Under the pieces are notes generated by a model. That model saw nothing but the letters and a program-made list of their open reading frames with translations. It was not told the origin of the DNA and did no database searches. Shown one piece after another: positions 31,596 to 41,000 of a stretch of DNA of 64,000 bases. Numbering within the stretch: position 1 is the stretch's first letter; every line of letters begins with the position of its first letter. The stretch covers positions 1-64,000 of the IMG/VR virus record IMGVR_UViG_3300033997_000406; one strand, given 5' to 3'. The position numbers and the translations under genes were made by a program. Source of the stretch: a virus.

Positions 31596-31781
31596 TTAAT
31601 CGTCGTATTCAAATTCTCTTTTACGCCGGATCCGCTCCTGCACTTCTTCAATCCGGTTTCTGGTTTGCAATACATTGCGGCCGCCAGAAGTGGAGCGACT
31701 AGCTTCACGCAAGCTATGTATCTCACTGTCTCTTACAACAGCACCAGCAATGTAAGGCGGGTTAATCGGCGCTCTGCTCAT
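31596..31781 (-). CDS. Small hypothetical protein (61 aa)
   Basis: MSRAPINPPYIAGAVVRDSE then a basic helix VQERIRRKREFEYDD. Start overlaps the upstream gene by 20 nt. Not recognised. Confidence 0.5.
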   Translation of the reverse strand: MSRAPINPPYIAGAVVRDSEIHSLREASRSTSGGRNVLQTRNRIEEVQERIRRKREFEYDD

Positions 31782-32103
31782 ATAAGGGATCTCCTAATTG
31801 TGGGGCGGCCTGAACCATTTTTGTGTAATCGAGTCGGCAATAGACTTCATCTTCCGGCTGAAACTTGTCACCAAGGGCAGCTTTAACCTGAGGCGCAGTA
31901 GCGTCGACTGGTACAACTCTGTGCGTTTCTGGCACCAATGCCAGCTTCGCGCTGAACGTATCCACCAGTGCAGCGGCAGAAATGCGCTGGATCATGCTGA
32001 TGGCCGTAGGGGGCGTTACAGTCCTGTCGGTTGCAACGTTTAAAATCATCGCCATGGCTGCTTTTAGTGAGTCATGTCGTTTTTGTAGGTTTTCGCTTTC
32101 CAT
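31762..32103 (-). CDS. Hypothetical protein
   Basis: 113 aa, helical N-terminus (HDSLKAAMAMILNVATDRT), then a Val/Pro-rich part and an acidic end. Unknown. Confidence 0.5.
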   Translation of the reverse strand: MESENLQKRHDSLKAAMAMILNVATDRTVTPPTAISMIQRISAAALVDTFSAKLALVPETHRVVPVDATAPQVKAALGDKFQPEDEVYCRLDYTKMVQAAPQLGDPLYEQSAD

Positions 32104-32190
32104 TTTCGATCTGCCCTATTTTTTTGGCGCTATTACCAGTAACGCCTACTTATCCGCACCATTGCGGAAACCTGACACCAAATCAGCTCA

Positions 32191-32568
32191 TCAAACGTAA
32201 TGACCTTCCTGCTTTTTTGGGGTAGAACCATTGGTTACACGGCCTCGGGGCAAACAAGAGCCAACGGCTAAAGAAGATAAATAACGATTAAACTTGGTAA
32301 GTGCTTTGGCGGCATCCTCACCTTGCAGCTCGCAGCCAGTGCGGATCAGTTCAATCATTTCATTTGAATAGGCCGCAATGTCGGCGGCACTGATAGTCAG
32401 GTATTCGGGCAGCTTCATTGCATCGGAAAGGCTAATGCGGCAATTAGTGCATTGACTGCAACCAAACTCACAGGCAGGACATGCAACGGTACCACTTGAA
32501 AGCGAGCTTAATAGCCTGGCTAACTTCCAGCGTTTAAAGACTTGATGCTTAACTTTTGACATCTGCAT
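32191..32568 (-). CDS. Cysteine-cluster hypothetical protein
   Basis: 125 aa. CPACEFGCSQCTNC gives CxxC-x3-CxxCxxC, a metal cluster motif (zinc or Fe-S). The rest is helical. Start overlaps the upstream gene by about 20 nt. Confidence 0.55.
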   Translation of the reverse strand: MQMSKVKHQVFKRWKLARLLSSLSSGTVACPACEFGCSQCTNCRISLSDAMKLPEYLTISAADIAAYSNEMIELIRTGCELQGEDAAKALTKFNRYLSSLAVGSCLPRGRVTNGSTPKKQEGHYV

Positions 32569-32779
32569 TTTGCTCCGAGCTACGCAGCAACTCCAGCTGC
32601 TGATCCTGTGACAAATCAGAGAACCACAAGATGGCCGCTCTAACGATGTGGCTCTTGCTTACCCTCCCCATTTTTTCCAACAGTTTTTGGTGGGCAGAAT
32701 CAAGACGCTCTTCGTCTTTTTTGCTAAAGGAAAAAGCTGATGGCTTGTAAGTTGGTTCGTTGCTATTTGATTGCGTCAT
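32549..32779 (-). CDS. Possible ribbon-helix-helix protein
   Basis: 76 aa. KPSAFSFSKKDEERLDSAHQ then KLLEKMGRVSKSHIVRAAIL resembles a ribbon-helix-helix (beta strand, then SKSHIVRAAI). First gene of the small leftward unit, 40 bp downstream of operator-like site H. May be a small regulator. Confidence 0.55.
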   Translation of the reverse strand: MTQSNSNEPTYKPSAFSFSKKDEERLDSAHQKLLEKMGRVSKSHIVRAAILWFSDLSQDQQLELLRSSEQNADVKS

Positions 32780-32816
32780 TTTTCGGCTGCGACCTTATTA
32801 ACTGTTATTAATAATA

Positions 32817-32834
32817 ATATCCTAACAGATAACA
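32817..32834 (-). promoter_or_regulatory. Dispersed operator-like element, site H
   Basis: Plus strand ATATCCTAACAGATAACA, two mismatches. A partial second copy (TTAACTGTTA) lies at about 32799. It faces both the ribbon-helix-helix gene and the replication region. Confidence 0.55.
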
Positions 32835-33036
32835 TGCAATAAATTGAACGTATTTTAATATCACTGGAAAAACGAACAGTATTACTTTGGCAAAAAAGGC
32901 TGGATCATGCGGGCGGATCGGATCTACACTGGCCGCCTTTAATTTCAATAGATCTATTCCGATCCTTGGATAGATCAACTATGATAATTTGAATACAAAT
33001 AGGGGGTTAGATGAATGAAGTCATAAAACGCGGGCA
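32835..33036. other. Gene-free replication-region DNA with GATC cluster
   Basis: Six GATC sites occur in 74 bp (32903-32976), four of them within a dyad (GGATCGGA at 32915 and TCCGATCC at 32958). A possible 9-codon peptide (MNEVIKRGQ, ATG at 33011 after GGGGG) precedes the terminator. Dam-site clusters next to an initiator gene are typical of replication origins. Confidence 0.5.
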
Positions 33037-33070
33037 ATAAAAAAGGACTCTTTGGCGGGAGTCCTTTTTT
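33037..33070. terminator. Bidirectional rho-independent terminator
   Basis: AAAAAAGGACTC-TTTGGCG-GGAGTCCTTTTTT works on both strands. Confidence 0.75.
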
Positions 33071-33081
33071 ACGAATTTGAT

Positions 33082-33193
33082 GTTCTAAATCGTTTGGCGG
33101 CGTTTTAGAACTGAAAGTTCGAAACTAATTGTTGAACAGCTGAGCTGTTGTTTTCACTAACATCAACCAATCGCAAGTTGATATTAGTGAAAA
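33082..33193. promoter_or_regulatory. Three consecutive dyads upstream of the replication gene
   Basis: GTTCTAAA/TTTAGAAC at 33082-33111; the palindrome AACAGCT-G-AGCTGTT at 33135-33149; and a 17-bp inverted repeat with one mismatch (TTTTCACTAACATCAAC at 33151, GTTGATATTAGTGAAAA at 33177, 9-nt spacer). They precede the rep ATG by 50-160 bp and probably control it or form part of the origin. Confidence 0.55.
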
Positions 33194-33244
33194 ACGCGCA
33201 GCGGGTCAACTCATCCTTAAAAAAATTGTATAGAGAATATACTA

Positions 33245-34081
33245 ATGGACGAGAATTTTACGATCCGGCACAGTGCTGCCCTTATTTCAGCTATTGAGCT
33301 GATGATGTCTACCAAAGTCATAAAGTCAGGTTTAGGAAAAACGATGCAGGCAATAGCTGCATTTTGGAACCCAAGCGGCAATATCTACCCTTCACAATCC
33401 ACGCTGGCCAGCATGACCGGCATACACCGCAGAACCATTATTACCCACATTAAAACTTTGACCGGAATGGCAGTGGTTGAAACCACCACTAGACCGGGGC
33501 GCTATTACAACGGCGAGAAAGTGGCCAGCACACTGATGTATTCATTCAACACGGAAAAGCTGGGCGAACTATTCAGAAAGGCTAAGGCGAAACTCAAAGC
33601 GCAAGCTATTGCCACGGCCAGAAAGGCCAGAAAAGATCACTTCAAAGCACTGCAAAATGATCACACTAACAGAGCTAAAGCTCAGGCCGATAAGATCACT
33701 GTCAGCCAGGCGCTGGCAGACTGGTTTAAATCTCTTTGTCAAAAGGCTTTCAACGCAGAAGTGCGCCACAAAGAAAAGCTGGTGCAGCAACAGGCCTACA
33801 AAAGCGGCATAGAGCGCAATAGGATAGCCAGAGGCGAATTATTTAGCCGCGCTGAGCGCAAGCGAAGGGCTGAGGAAGCTAAGCGAGTGCAACCAGAGCG
33901 CGAGAATGCACAGCAGCTGCATGAACGCATAGTTACCCTTAGCAAGGCTGCCCTTATCAACAAATTTTCGCCTGGCGCATTTACAGACGCCATGTACTAC
34001 GAACTGATGAACATATCGAAGCAAGGGCAGTTACTCGACATCGCTACAAGAATGGCACTGAGCGCGTATAAAGCCGCTTAA
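33245..34081 (+). CDS. Replication initiator-like protein
   Basis: 278 aa. Residues 25-80 form a winged helix typical of phage O/DnaD-type replication proteins: GLGKTMQAIAAFWNPSGNIY then PSQSTLASMTGIHRRTIITH and IKTLTGMAVVETTTRPGRY. The middle and C-terminus are basic and helical (KAKLKAQAIATARKARKDHF). Its own coding region contains three GATCAC boxes (33635, 33659, 33694), partly duplicated just after the gene, resembling initiators whose origin lies inside the gene (lambda O, P1 repL). Probably opens the origin and loads helicase. Confidence 0.7.
   Translation: MDENFTIRHSAALISAIELMMSTKVIKSGLGKTMQAIAAFWNPSGNIYPSQSTLASMTGIHRRTIITHIKTLTGMAVVETTTRPGRYYNGEKVASTLMYSFNTEKLGELFRKAKAKLKAQAIATARKARKDHFKALQNDHTNRAKAQADKITVSQALADWFKSLCQKAFNAEVRHKEKLVQQQAYKSGIERNRIARGELFSRAERKRRAEEAKRVQPERENAQQLHERIVTLSKAALINKFSPGAFTDAMYYELMNISKQGQLLDIATRMALSAYKAA
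33631..33706 (+). repeat. Iteron-like block, copy 1 (inside rep)
   Basis: GATCAC boxes at 33635, 33659 and 33694. The 47 bp from 33659 are about 89 percent identical to the block at 34108. Confidence 0.65.
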
Positions 34082-34155
34082 AAGGATCACAGCTGGAGCT
34101 ATAAAAAGATCACACTAACAAAGCTAAAGCTTAAGCCTATAGGATCACTGTCAGT
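34081..34155 (+). repeat. Iteron-like block, copy 2 (after rep)
   Basis: GATCAC boxes at 34085, 34108 and 34143 with nearly the same 24/35 bp spacing as copy 1. It is followed by the inverted repeat GTCAGT-AA-ACTGAC. Non-coding, directly downstream of rep: origin candidate. Confidence 0.65.
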
Positions 34156-34255
34156 AAACTGACGGTACTTTGCTCTTTAACATGATGGATTAACGCCCAA
34201 TTTAGCGCCCCACTTATCCTACCCATGCTTTCATCAACATATGGAGGGTAAGCAA

Positions 34256-34675
34256 TTGAGCCAATTAAAAGTGTATGCAGGGCTGGCTGTGGCTGCTGCA
34301 GTACTGGCACTGTCTGTTTTTGGTTATTTCCACTACCAAGGCAAGCTTGAGCAGATAAAAACGTTAAATAACGACATATCAGCAAAAGACACGCTGATAG
34401 GTGAAAAGAACCAGTCGATTTTGCAGCTGGAAACAACAGCCAAAGATAACAGTGAAGCACTGGAAAACCTTAAGAAGCAGAACAAAGACATTGATTCAGC
34501 TCGGGCCGACCTAGCTATCACTAACAAGGCTTTATCAAGTGAATTAACAGCTGCAGAAACTGAGCTACAAGAATGGGCGCTAAAAAATGAAATCAACGAT
34601 GTTTGTATTAATAGCGATATGCCTGATCACATTATCAGGATGCTCGACAAAGCCACCGGCAGAGCCGCAAATTAA
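34256..34675 (+). CDS. Rz: Inner-membrane spanin (Rz-like)
   Basis: 139 aa from the TTG at 34256 (GGAGGG 9 nt upstream; ATG at 34241 is longer). N-terminal transmembrane anchor (YAGLAVAAAVLALSVFGYFH) followed by a long periplasmic coiled coil (KTLNNDISAKDTLIGEKNQS; LKKQNKDIDSARADLAITNK). It bridges to the outer-membrane spanin to fuse membranes at lysis. The Rz1-like gene is nested in its 3' end. Confidence 0.85.
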   Translation: MSQLKVYAGLAVAAAVLALSVFGYFHYQGKLEQIKTLNNDISAKDTLIGEKNQSILQLETTAKDNSEALENLKKQNKDIDSARADLAITNKALSSELTAAETELQEWALKNEINDVCINSDMPDHIIRMLDKATGRAAN

Positions 34676-34907
34676 GTATGTAACGAAAGTAGAAGTACAA
34701 CGAGTTACTGTAGACCAGTCAATGACCGAGCCTTGCACTCTGGCGCAACGAACCGGTAAAAAGTGGGTGGACGGCACGAACCTAACTTTAAAGCTTGCTA
34801 CAGCACTGGTGCAGTGCAACAACAAGCTTCTGAAGATAGAGAAATGCTACGGCCCCAATGGTAGTACAGACAGCCCCGAATGTACCAATAAAAAAAGCGC
34901 CCAATAG
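34587..34907 (+). CDS. Rz1: Outer-membrane spanin lipoprotein (Rz1-like)
   Basis: 106 aa. Signal peptide with lipobox ICLITLSGCSTKPPAEP (Cys about residue 19) and a Pro-rich start of the mature protein. Begins inside the Rz-like gene in another frame, the classical nested arrangement, overlapping by 89 nt. The 3' part contains four more Cys. Confidence 0.83.
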   Translation: MKSTMFVLIAICLITLSGCSTKPPAEPQIKYVTKVEVQRVTVDQSMTEPCTLAQRTGKKWVDGTNLTLKLATALVQCNNKLLKIEKCYGPNGSTDSPECTNKKSAQ

Positions 34908-34917
34908 TGGCGCTTTA
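34889..34917. terminator. Bidirectional terminator between spanins and portal operon
   Basis: AAAGCGCC-CAATAGT-GGCGCTTT; the minus strand has the better U-tract (TTTTTTTATT). Confidence 0.6.
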
Positions 34918-34936
34918 ACTTATTGAATTTACTAAG

Positions 34937-34953
34937 ATTGACATTGTTAATCG
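34937..34953. promoter_or_regulatory. 17-bp palindromic element, copy 3
   Basis: GATTGACATTGTTAATC matches the palindrome GATTrACAwTGTyAATC completely. It lies between convergent genes, not near an obvious start, which argues that the element may not be only a promoter operator. Confidence 0.55.
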
Positions 34954-35011
34954 GGAGCTGATTCTTAAGCTAAAAAGACTAACATCCGTGTCAGCCAAGG
35001 GAGAAAGTCAG

Positions 35012-35305
35012 TTAGTTTTTTGTGTATTCCATGTACTTCAATGTGTTTTCAGGCCCACCCAAAACATCATTTAATGCCGTAACCCGCTCGGCCTCCAGTT
35101 GAATATCAACCCGCCTGGATTTTGTTTCTTCAGCTTTAACGACTTCACTATAAAGCGGGTGAACCACAAACGCCGTTAACGCCAATACAAAGAACAATGC
35201 CAAATTAATTGCCACCCCTTGCCTGTTACTACTCTTAACAGACCATAGGGCCAGAGCAAAGAAGCACAAAGCCGCTGTAATAATTACGACTGATATATTC
35301 ATCAT
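35012..35305 (-). CDS. Small membrane protein, two transmembrane helices
   Basis: 97 aa. MNISVVIITAALCFFALALW and AINLALFFVLALTAFVV are hydrophobic helices, followed by a charged soluble tail (SEVVKAEETKSRRVDIQLEA). ATG at 35305 overlaps the upstream stop (TAATG). In the portal operon; could be a holin-like or virion-assembly membrane protein, but this is not resolved. Confidence 0.55.
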   Translation of the reverse strand: MMNISVVIITAALCFFALALWSVKSSNRQGVAINLALFFVLALTAFVVHPLYSEVVKAEETKSRRVDIQLEAERVTALNDVLGGPENTLKYMEYTKN

Positions 35306-36237
35306 TACTTCCATGTAAGGCCAGTTGTCATTTGCACCAAATCATCTATTTGAGAATTGGACGAACGCTGCTGAACAGATACCTTGACAGCTTCATGCGG
35401 GAACTGGCTTAAGTCTGTTTTTTGTATAGAGCTAAGCAGCTGCACAATATCCCCTATATCTTCCGGCCCCTGGCGCACGAATGCCGCTTTTTGGTCATCG
35501 GTCAGCATAAACGGCAGCTTATCCAAGGCAGCTGATAACCGTGACTTTCTGGACTCTTCTTGCTCTAAAAGGCTGGATACAATTAAATCAGTTAGAGCCG
35601 CTGCATCACTTTCCGGCTGAGCAGTGAAGCGGTTTAGCATTTTCCCTGCATCTTCTTCACCAAACTCAGACTTAAGGCTTGATAGCAGCTGATCCTGCTG
35701 CTCAGACACTGAAGAAAGCAGCATGTTCTGACGATGAATTGGGATGAAATTAGGCTGTCTAACAAAATCGAAACCTTTGAATGAGGTAGCTAAACTGGCT
35801 TCGCCTCGCTCTGTTCCATCGCGGCCGGACATAGCCCAGCTGAAACCACCAAAACCTTGCTTGTAAAGGTCATAAGCTTTACGGCCCAGCTCTGTGTCCG
35901 CAAACTCTTGCTCATGGGTTACATCACCGTTATCAGCCACTTCAACAGATAAGGTTCTGATAATGGGCTCTACGTTTACTACAACAGCCTTACCGTCTAC
36001 CTGTATAACTTCAAACTCTGTTGGGTCAATCTTGCCTGTTAACTGGCGGATACGATGGCCCCAATAGCCAACGGCTTCACCTAACCGGATCCGCTCCAAT
36101 GTTTCACCGGCAGAAAACACCTTTTTAAGGGCCGCTAACTGGAAGCTCTGCGGTGCCGGGTTAAATTTGCGGCCATCACGCAAAATATTGAATGTCTCTT
36201 TTGCCCGCATTGGGCTTGCGCCTGTACTATTGCTCAT
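35305..36237 (-). CDS. Putative prohead protein (protease/scaffold-like)
   Basis: 310 aa. The first half has LGRKAYDLYKQGFGGFSWAM and SFKGFDFVRQPNFIPIHRQN, the second is helical and charged (SLKSEFGEEDAGKMLNRFTA; LLEQEESRKSRLSAALDKL), a layout seen in head-maturation protease plus scaffold proteins next to portals. A catalytic triad is not evident by eye. Overlaps the portal gene stop by 11 nt. Confidence 0.5.
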   Translation of the reverse strand: MSNSTGASPMRAKETFNILRDGRKFNPAPQSFQLAALKKVFSAGETLERIRLGEAVGYWGHRIRQLTGKIDPTEFEVIQVDGKAVVVNVEPIIRTLSVEVADNGDVTHEQEFADTELGRKAYDLYKQGFGGFSWAMSGRDGTERGEASLATSFKGFDFVRQPNFIPIHRQNMLLSSVSEQQDQLLSSLKSEFGEEDAGKMLNRFTAQPESDAAALTDLIVSSLLEQEESRKSRLSAALDKLPFMLTDDQKAAFVRQGPEDIGDIVQLLSSIQKTDLSQFPHEAVKVSVQQRSSNSQIDDLVQMTTGLTWK

Positions 36238-37924
36238 TGCTCACTCCTAATAACTTTTTCAAAACCTTTTGCATCAACATTTGTTCAACTTCATCACCAT
36301 GCAATTGCATAAGCTGCTCTGCTGCCTGCTCTAATTTCATGGATGACATAACCATATCGCCGCCTTCACCGCCCTCATCAGCACCAGCCGCTTTAATGTC
36401 AGCAAGAACCTGCTTCATTTGTTCGTCATCTAAATCAAGGGCACCCTCTAACAGGGCTTTGGTAAGCAGTGGTGATCGCTGAGTTGCACCGTTAGCAATC
36501 GCATCAACAAGCGTTGCAATGACAGTGGCATAGTTCGCCCGGCTTTCGCGGGCCTCGTTTTCTGATTCAGCTATAGAGGTGTTTAAGCTGTTGAATTGCA
36601 CAGACCATGGCTTGGCCATGTCGGCCGGCACCACCTTTTTGTATTTGTACCAAAAGTGCAAATCAAGGGCGCGATTTATCATTGTGCTTGCAGCCTGGCG
36701 AATCCATGTAGCTCGCCTTGCCGCTTGAATGCTTTGCTGAAAGAAGCCGCCTTCACCTAAACCGCCCGACAGCAAATCAGCCCAACCCATCATTGTCACA
36801 TCAATACCTAAAGAGGCCGTCAAACGCTTCAGATGAAACATGATGTCCTCTATGTCAGAAATGTTCGGATCAGTTCTGTTCGTGTCGATAGTCATCTGGC
36901 CTTTCCCACCATGGACAGGGATAAGACTGTTATTAATAAGCGGTCGAAGGCTTTTTAAAACGGCTCTGCGCTCCTGATTTTCTTGGTTCGCTTTCAGCTG
37001 ACTTGCTATGTAGTTGGAATATTCTGCTGCCGCTATTGGGTCTAAGCCTTCCATAGGAACCAACATCATGCGATCAATGCGACTGGCGTTTTTACGGCTG
37101 CCACGCATTGAATCAATTGCTTCCACCAGGTCGCGCCATGGACCGAAGCTGTTTTCTAAGAAGCTATGGCCATAGTCCTGTGTCTCTACAATCATTTGAT
37201 CGTAGACATCATCAAACAGCGAATAGATGGCAGAGCCGAAGTGCTCTGGTTCGCGTGTGGGGTCGGCAACGTGATACGGCACTTTCATTGATATTAATGA
37301 CCAGGGCGGAGCTAACTGAACTGTGCCCGTATGCTGCTTATCCCGTAAATACTGGTTTGTGTAGCCCGCAAGCAATCCGCTGCGCGTGTACTCCCGCACA
37401 AACTGAGGCAACGTGTAGAAAGAGCTTTCAAAGTGGGTGATACCCACGCCGTCTTTTGCATAAGGCCTGATGTAGTTCACGCCGTAGGTGCACATGGTTT
37501 TAGCCCAGTTCACGATATTGGCATTAATCAGCTTCATTACACCGGCATTAAGCTCTGCTATCAGTTCGTCATGTTCTGGAGCTGTCGATTTAAGCTCAAT
37601 GATAATTCCGGTTTTTGAGTCGGCCGATAGCGCATGTGTTAAGTGCATATCTATTGCATCGCTAACAATAGAGTCAGTGGCCATCAGTGAAAACGTTGCA
37701 TACCGGGCTGATCTGTCTTTGCTAAGCCCTAAATTGCTGAGGCTGTCCGATTCGTCAATATCATCTGTTTCACCACCCAAGCTGCCATACACACCGCTTA
37801 GCGGGGAGTCTTGCACGAAAACATTATTGTGCTGGCTATCGGTTTCTTTGTAGGCAGGAAATAGCGTGGAATAAAAAGATTTTAAGCCATCAATTATTGG
37901 GTTTTTGCTCTGTTTTTCACTCAT
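36227..37924 (-). CDS. Portal protein
   Basis: 565 aa. Length and features fit the dodecameric portal: N-terminal acidic part, a conserved-looking core (ATDSIVSDAIDMHLTHALSA; IRPYAKDGVGITHFESSFYT), a long middle, LKRLTASLGIDVTMMGWADL and a helical crown with Ala/Asp-rich tail. Followed by the prohead protein and, in P1-like fashion, separated from terminase by about 19 kb. Operator-like site I lies just upstream. Confidence 0.8.
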   Translation of the reverse strand: MSEKQSKNPIIDGLKSFYSTLFPAYKETDSQHNNVFVQDSPLSGVYGSLGGETDDIDESDSLSNLGLSKDRSARYATFSLMATDSIVSDAIDMHLTHALSADSKTGIIIELKSTAPEHDELIAELNAGVMKLINANIVNWAKTMCTYGVNYIRPYAKDGVGITHFESSFYTLPQFVREYTRSGLLAGYTNQYLRDKQHTGTVQLAPPWSLISMKVPYHVADPTREPEHFGSAIYSLFDDVYDQMIVETQDYGHSFLENSFGPWRDLVEAIDSMRGSRKNASRIDRMMLVPMEGLDPIAAAEYSNYIASQLKANQENQERRAVLKSLRPLINNSLIPVHGGKGQMTIDTNRTDPNISDIEDIMFHLKRLTASLGIDVTMMGWADLLSGGLGEGGFFQQSIQAARRATWIRQAASTMINRALDLHFWYKYKKVVPADMAKPWSVQFNSLNTSIAESENEARESRANYATVIATLVDAIANGATQRSPLLTKALLEGALDLDDEQMKQVLADIKAAGADEGGEGGDMVMSSMKLEQAAEQLMQLHGDEVEQMLMQKVLKKLLGVSNEQ

Positions 37925-37935
37925 TAATTAACCGC

Positions 37936-37953
37936 TATTAACTGTTAGTATAA
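37936..37953 (+). promoter_or_regulatory. Dispersed operator-like element, site I
   Basis: TATTAACTGTTAGTATAA, two mismatches from consensus; the change creates a TATAA box. It lies between the divergent portal and DarB-like genes and may control both. Confidence 0.55.
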
Positions 37954-38008
37954 ACTGATTAACGCGATCATAAATTCGACGCGCATTAAACAGAAGAGAG
38001 CAAACCCA

Positions 38009-41000
38009 ATGGATCAGACCAAATTTGCCATACAAGCGGGGCGGGCAACGTCTGTACGGCAACTAATTAGCGTGTTCGACAGCTTTTTACCGCAATCAGC
38101 ACCAGCAGCGGAAGAAGAGACAGAAGGTGGAACGAGGGCGCAAGCGAGGCGAAAATCTAACGCTGCAGCTCTGGCCATACTGGCAAGGAATCCGGATCCA
38201 AGCTTATTAACGGCAGGCGAAAAGCAAGCACTGTGGGCCTACTCCGGCCGAGGCGGCATAGGTGATAGCACCAACGAGTACTACACGCCACCTGTATTGG
38301 CTAAAGGTGTTTGGAGTCACTTTCAGGCATATGGCTTTGAGAATGGCAACGTACTGGAGCCCAGCTGTGCCACAGGCATTTTTAACAACCTAAAGCCGGA
38401 CAATGTAATTATCACCGGCGCAGAAGTGGATCCCACGTCCAGCAGAATTAACCAGTTACTGCACCCGACAGACACTATTCACAACATGCCTTTTGAAGCT
38501 CTGGCCAAAGCCACGCCCGACAGTACTTTTGACGGCGTTATAGGTAATGCACCATTCGGTAGGCGATTGAATACCTTTGCTGCACAGGATGATGTATATC
38601 GCGACTTGAAAACAAATGAGCAGTATTTTATTGCCCGCTCCATCGATAAAGTGAAGCCTGGCCACTTGGTATCACTAATCGTCAACACATCAATAGTCAG
38701 CACAAAAGGCCTAGCCAAGTTCAGGGCCATGATCAGCCGCAAAGCTGAGTTTTTAGGAGCGCACCGCTTCCCATCAGGCACTTTTAGCGCTAACGGCTCT
38801 GATTCGGTTGTGACTGATCTTGTTGTGTTTCGCAAGCACCCGGATGAACTCGCCGAAAAAATGCTGGATATGACAGATGAACAGCTCCAGGAAGCAAATG
38901 TGCTTTGGGACACGTTTATCAGTGGCCGCTGGTTTGACGCGGAAGGCCGCAAATTTATACATGGCGAAGTAATTAGCGGGGCGGGGCAGTGGGGTAGCGA
39001 CCTTGTTGTTATTCCTGGAATGCCTAAAGCAGAGCAAGGGCAGCGCCTATCCCCGCATCAGCGCATAGAAAAAGCAAACGTCATCAACGCTCACAACGAA
39101 ACAATAGCCAAAGCGCTCAGCAAGCGGTTTGAAAGCCGGATTGATTGGGATCTAATAGGCGCGGCTGAGCCTGTCATAGCAAATTATGTCGACGGCGACC
39201 GCAGATTAATAAACGGCCGCTGGTTTGAAATGACCGATGGCCAGTGGCTGCAAGTGGCGCTTACTGATGCCAAGGGCTCGCTGGACGCAACGATGTACGG
39301 TTTTACCTCTGTATCAGCAATTAAAGACGCTATGACTGATTCACGTTCAGCCATAGACATACCGTTTAATCAACTGTCGAACATTTACCAAAACTTGCGC
39401 GACACATTGCCTTTTGATGTTGTCAGCGCTTTCCGCCTGGCTGACCAAGCACCAGCAGAACACAGAGAGCGTTTAGTTAAAGGCGCACTTATTGGCGCCC
39501 GCCTCCGGGCTTTTAATGAACGCCAACTTATTGATCCTGACTACGACAGCGAGCTGATTGAATTACGTGAAATGTGCGCTGCAATGCACCGCAAGTTTGG
39601 CGACAGCAATAAGGTTCGCGGCATTAAAAAGCTAACAGGTGAAAGTGCAGCCTCTTACAACTTCTTTAAGTCAGCTCTGGACAAAGACGGCAACTACAGA
39701 GATTTGCTATCAGGAAACGTGGAACGCCGCGCTATAGCTCAATACAGCAACGACAATCCGAGCCACGTCATAGAGCAGCTGACCGCTACTGTTGTCAGCT
39801 CAATCACTCTGGACGAATTCAGGCAGTCTTACACAGGACCAGATGCAGAGCTGAGTGACGCTGAGTTTCTGGATAAGCTGGCACTTTATGAAAACATAGC
39901 CATTGACCAGTTTGGCAATCTGCAGCTGATGGACCGTGCTATAGCTGGTGACGTTGCAAAAAACAATTCTCGCCTAATGTCCGCTTTGGCCAATGAAACC
40001 CTGAGTGACGTGGTTAAGTTCAATATAGCCCGCCAGCTGGACATGATTAAATCACGGCGCAAGTGGACAGATGCTAGCCGTATAAGCTTTGGCTTGCGTG
40101 ACCAATTTATACCGCGTCAGACAGTGCTGGAGTTCCTGCAGCAAGAGGGCTTTTCTCATCTTAAATACGTTGGTATTGAGCAAAAATCTGTAGAAGAGGC
40201 TGGCGAGGAAAGTTTGGTTGAAGTGGATATGCCAGAAGAGCAAAACGGCATTTTCACCGGCTATTACACTCAGGGCGGCAAACAGAAAACCCGTAAAGAC
40301 GATGACGGCGGCACCTTTGGCGCTCAACTTGAAAAATACCTAAACGGCTTAGGTGTTCGCAGTGCTGATGCCAAGGAGAACAGCAAGTACCGTGACCGGA
40401 TCCGTGGTATGGAAAAGCGTTTTCAAATCTGGCTTCGTCAGCATGATAGCGCTGACGATATTGTTGCAGCCTACAACGATATGTTTAACGGCCATGTGGA
40501 GTTTGAACACTCAGACGCGCCCATTAACTTTGAAGGTGTTTCTGGTGAAGTACTGCATAAGGGTTATCAAAACAGTGCAATCCGCCGTCTATCAGAAGAT
40601 GGCAGGGGTATTCTCGGTTTTGGTACCGGCCTTGGCAAAACATTTGCAGCGTTAGGTGCTGCTAAATATGGTGTTCAGACAGGTCGTAATCGTAAAGTTT
40701 GTATCGTCATGCCAAAAGCAGTAAACGAAAACTGGATAAACGAAACCGTGCTGTTTTATGGTGGCGGCAACTTGTCCAAGGTCTTATTTGTCGGTTATGA
40801 GCTGGAGCAAAAAGACGGCGCATTAAGCACAAGGCCTGTGCTTGATGGCAAAGGTCAGCAAAAGCTGAATCCTTTGACTGGAAACGCTCTGACCACGCCA
40901 GTACTGCGAGAGCTGTCTGCAGCCGAAATCACAAACAACATGCACTTAATCCCGCACTCCGATTTTAACTTGGTGCTGATGACTAAAGAGCAGTATGCCG

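Noticed and set aside
34201-34220. Extra copy of the 18-bp element (CTTATCCTACCC)
   Set aside because: Only the first eight bases agree and the TAACAGTTA core is missing.
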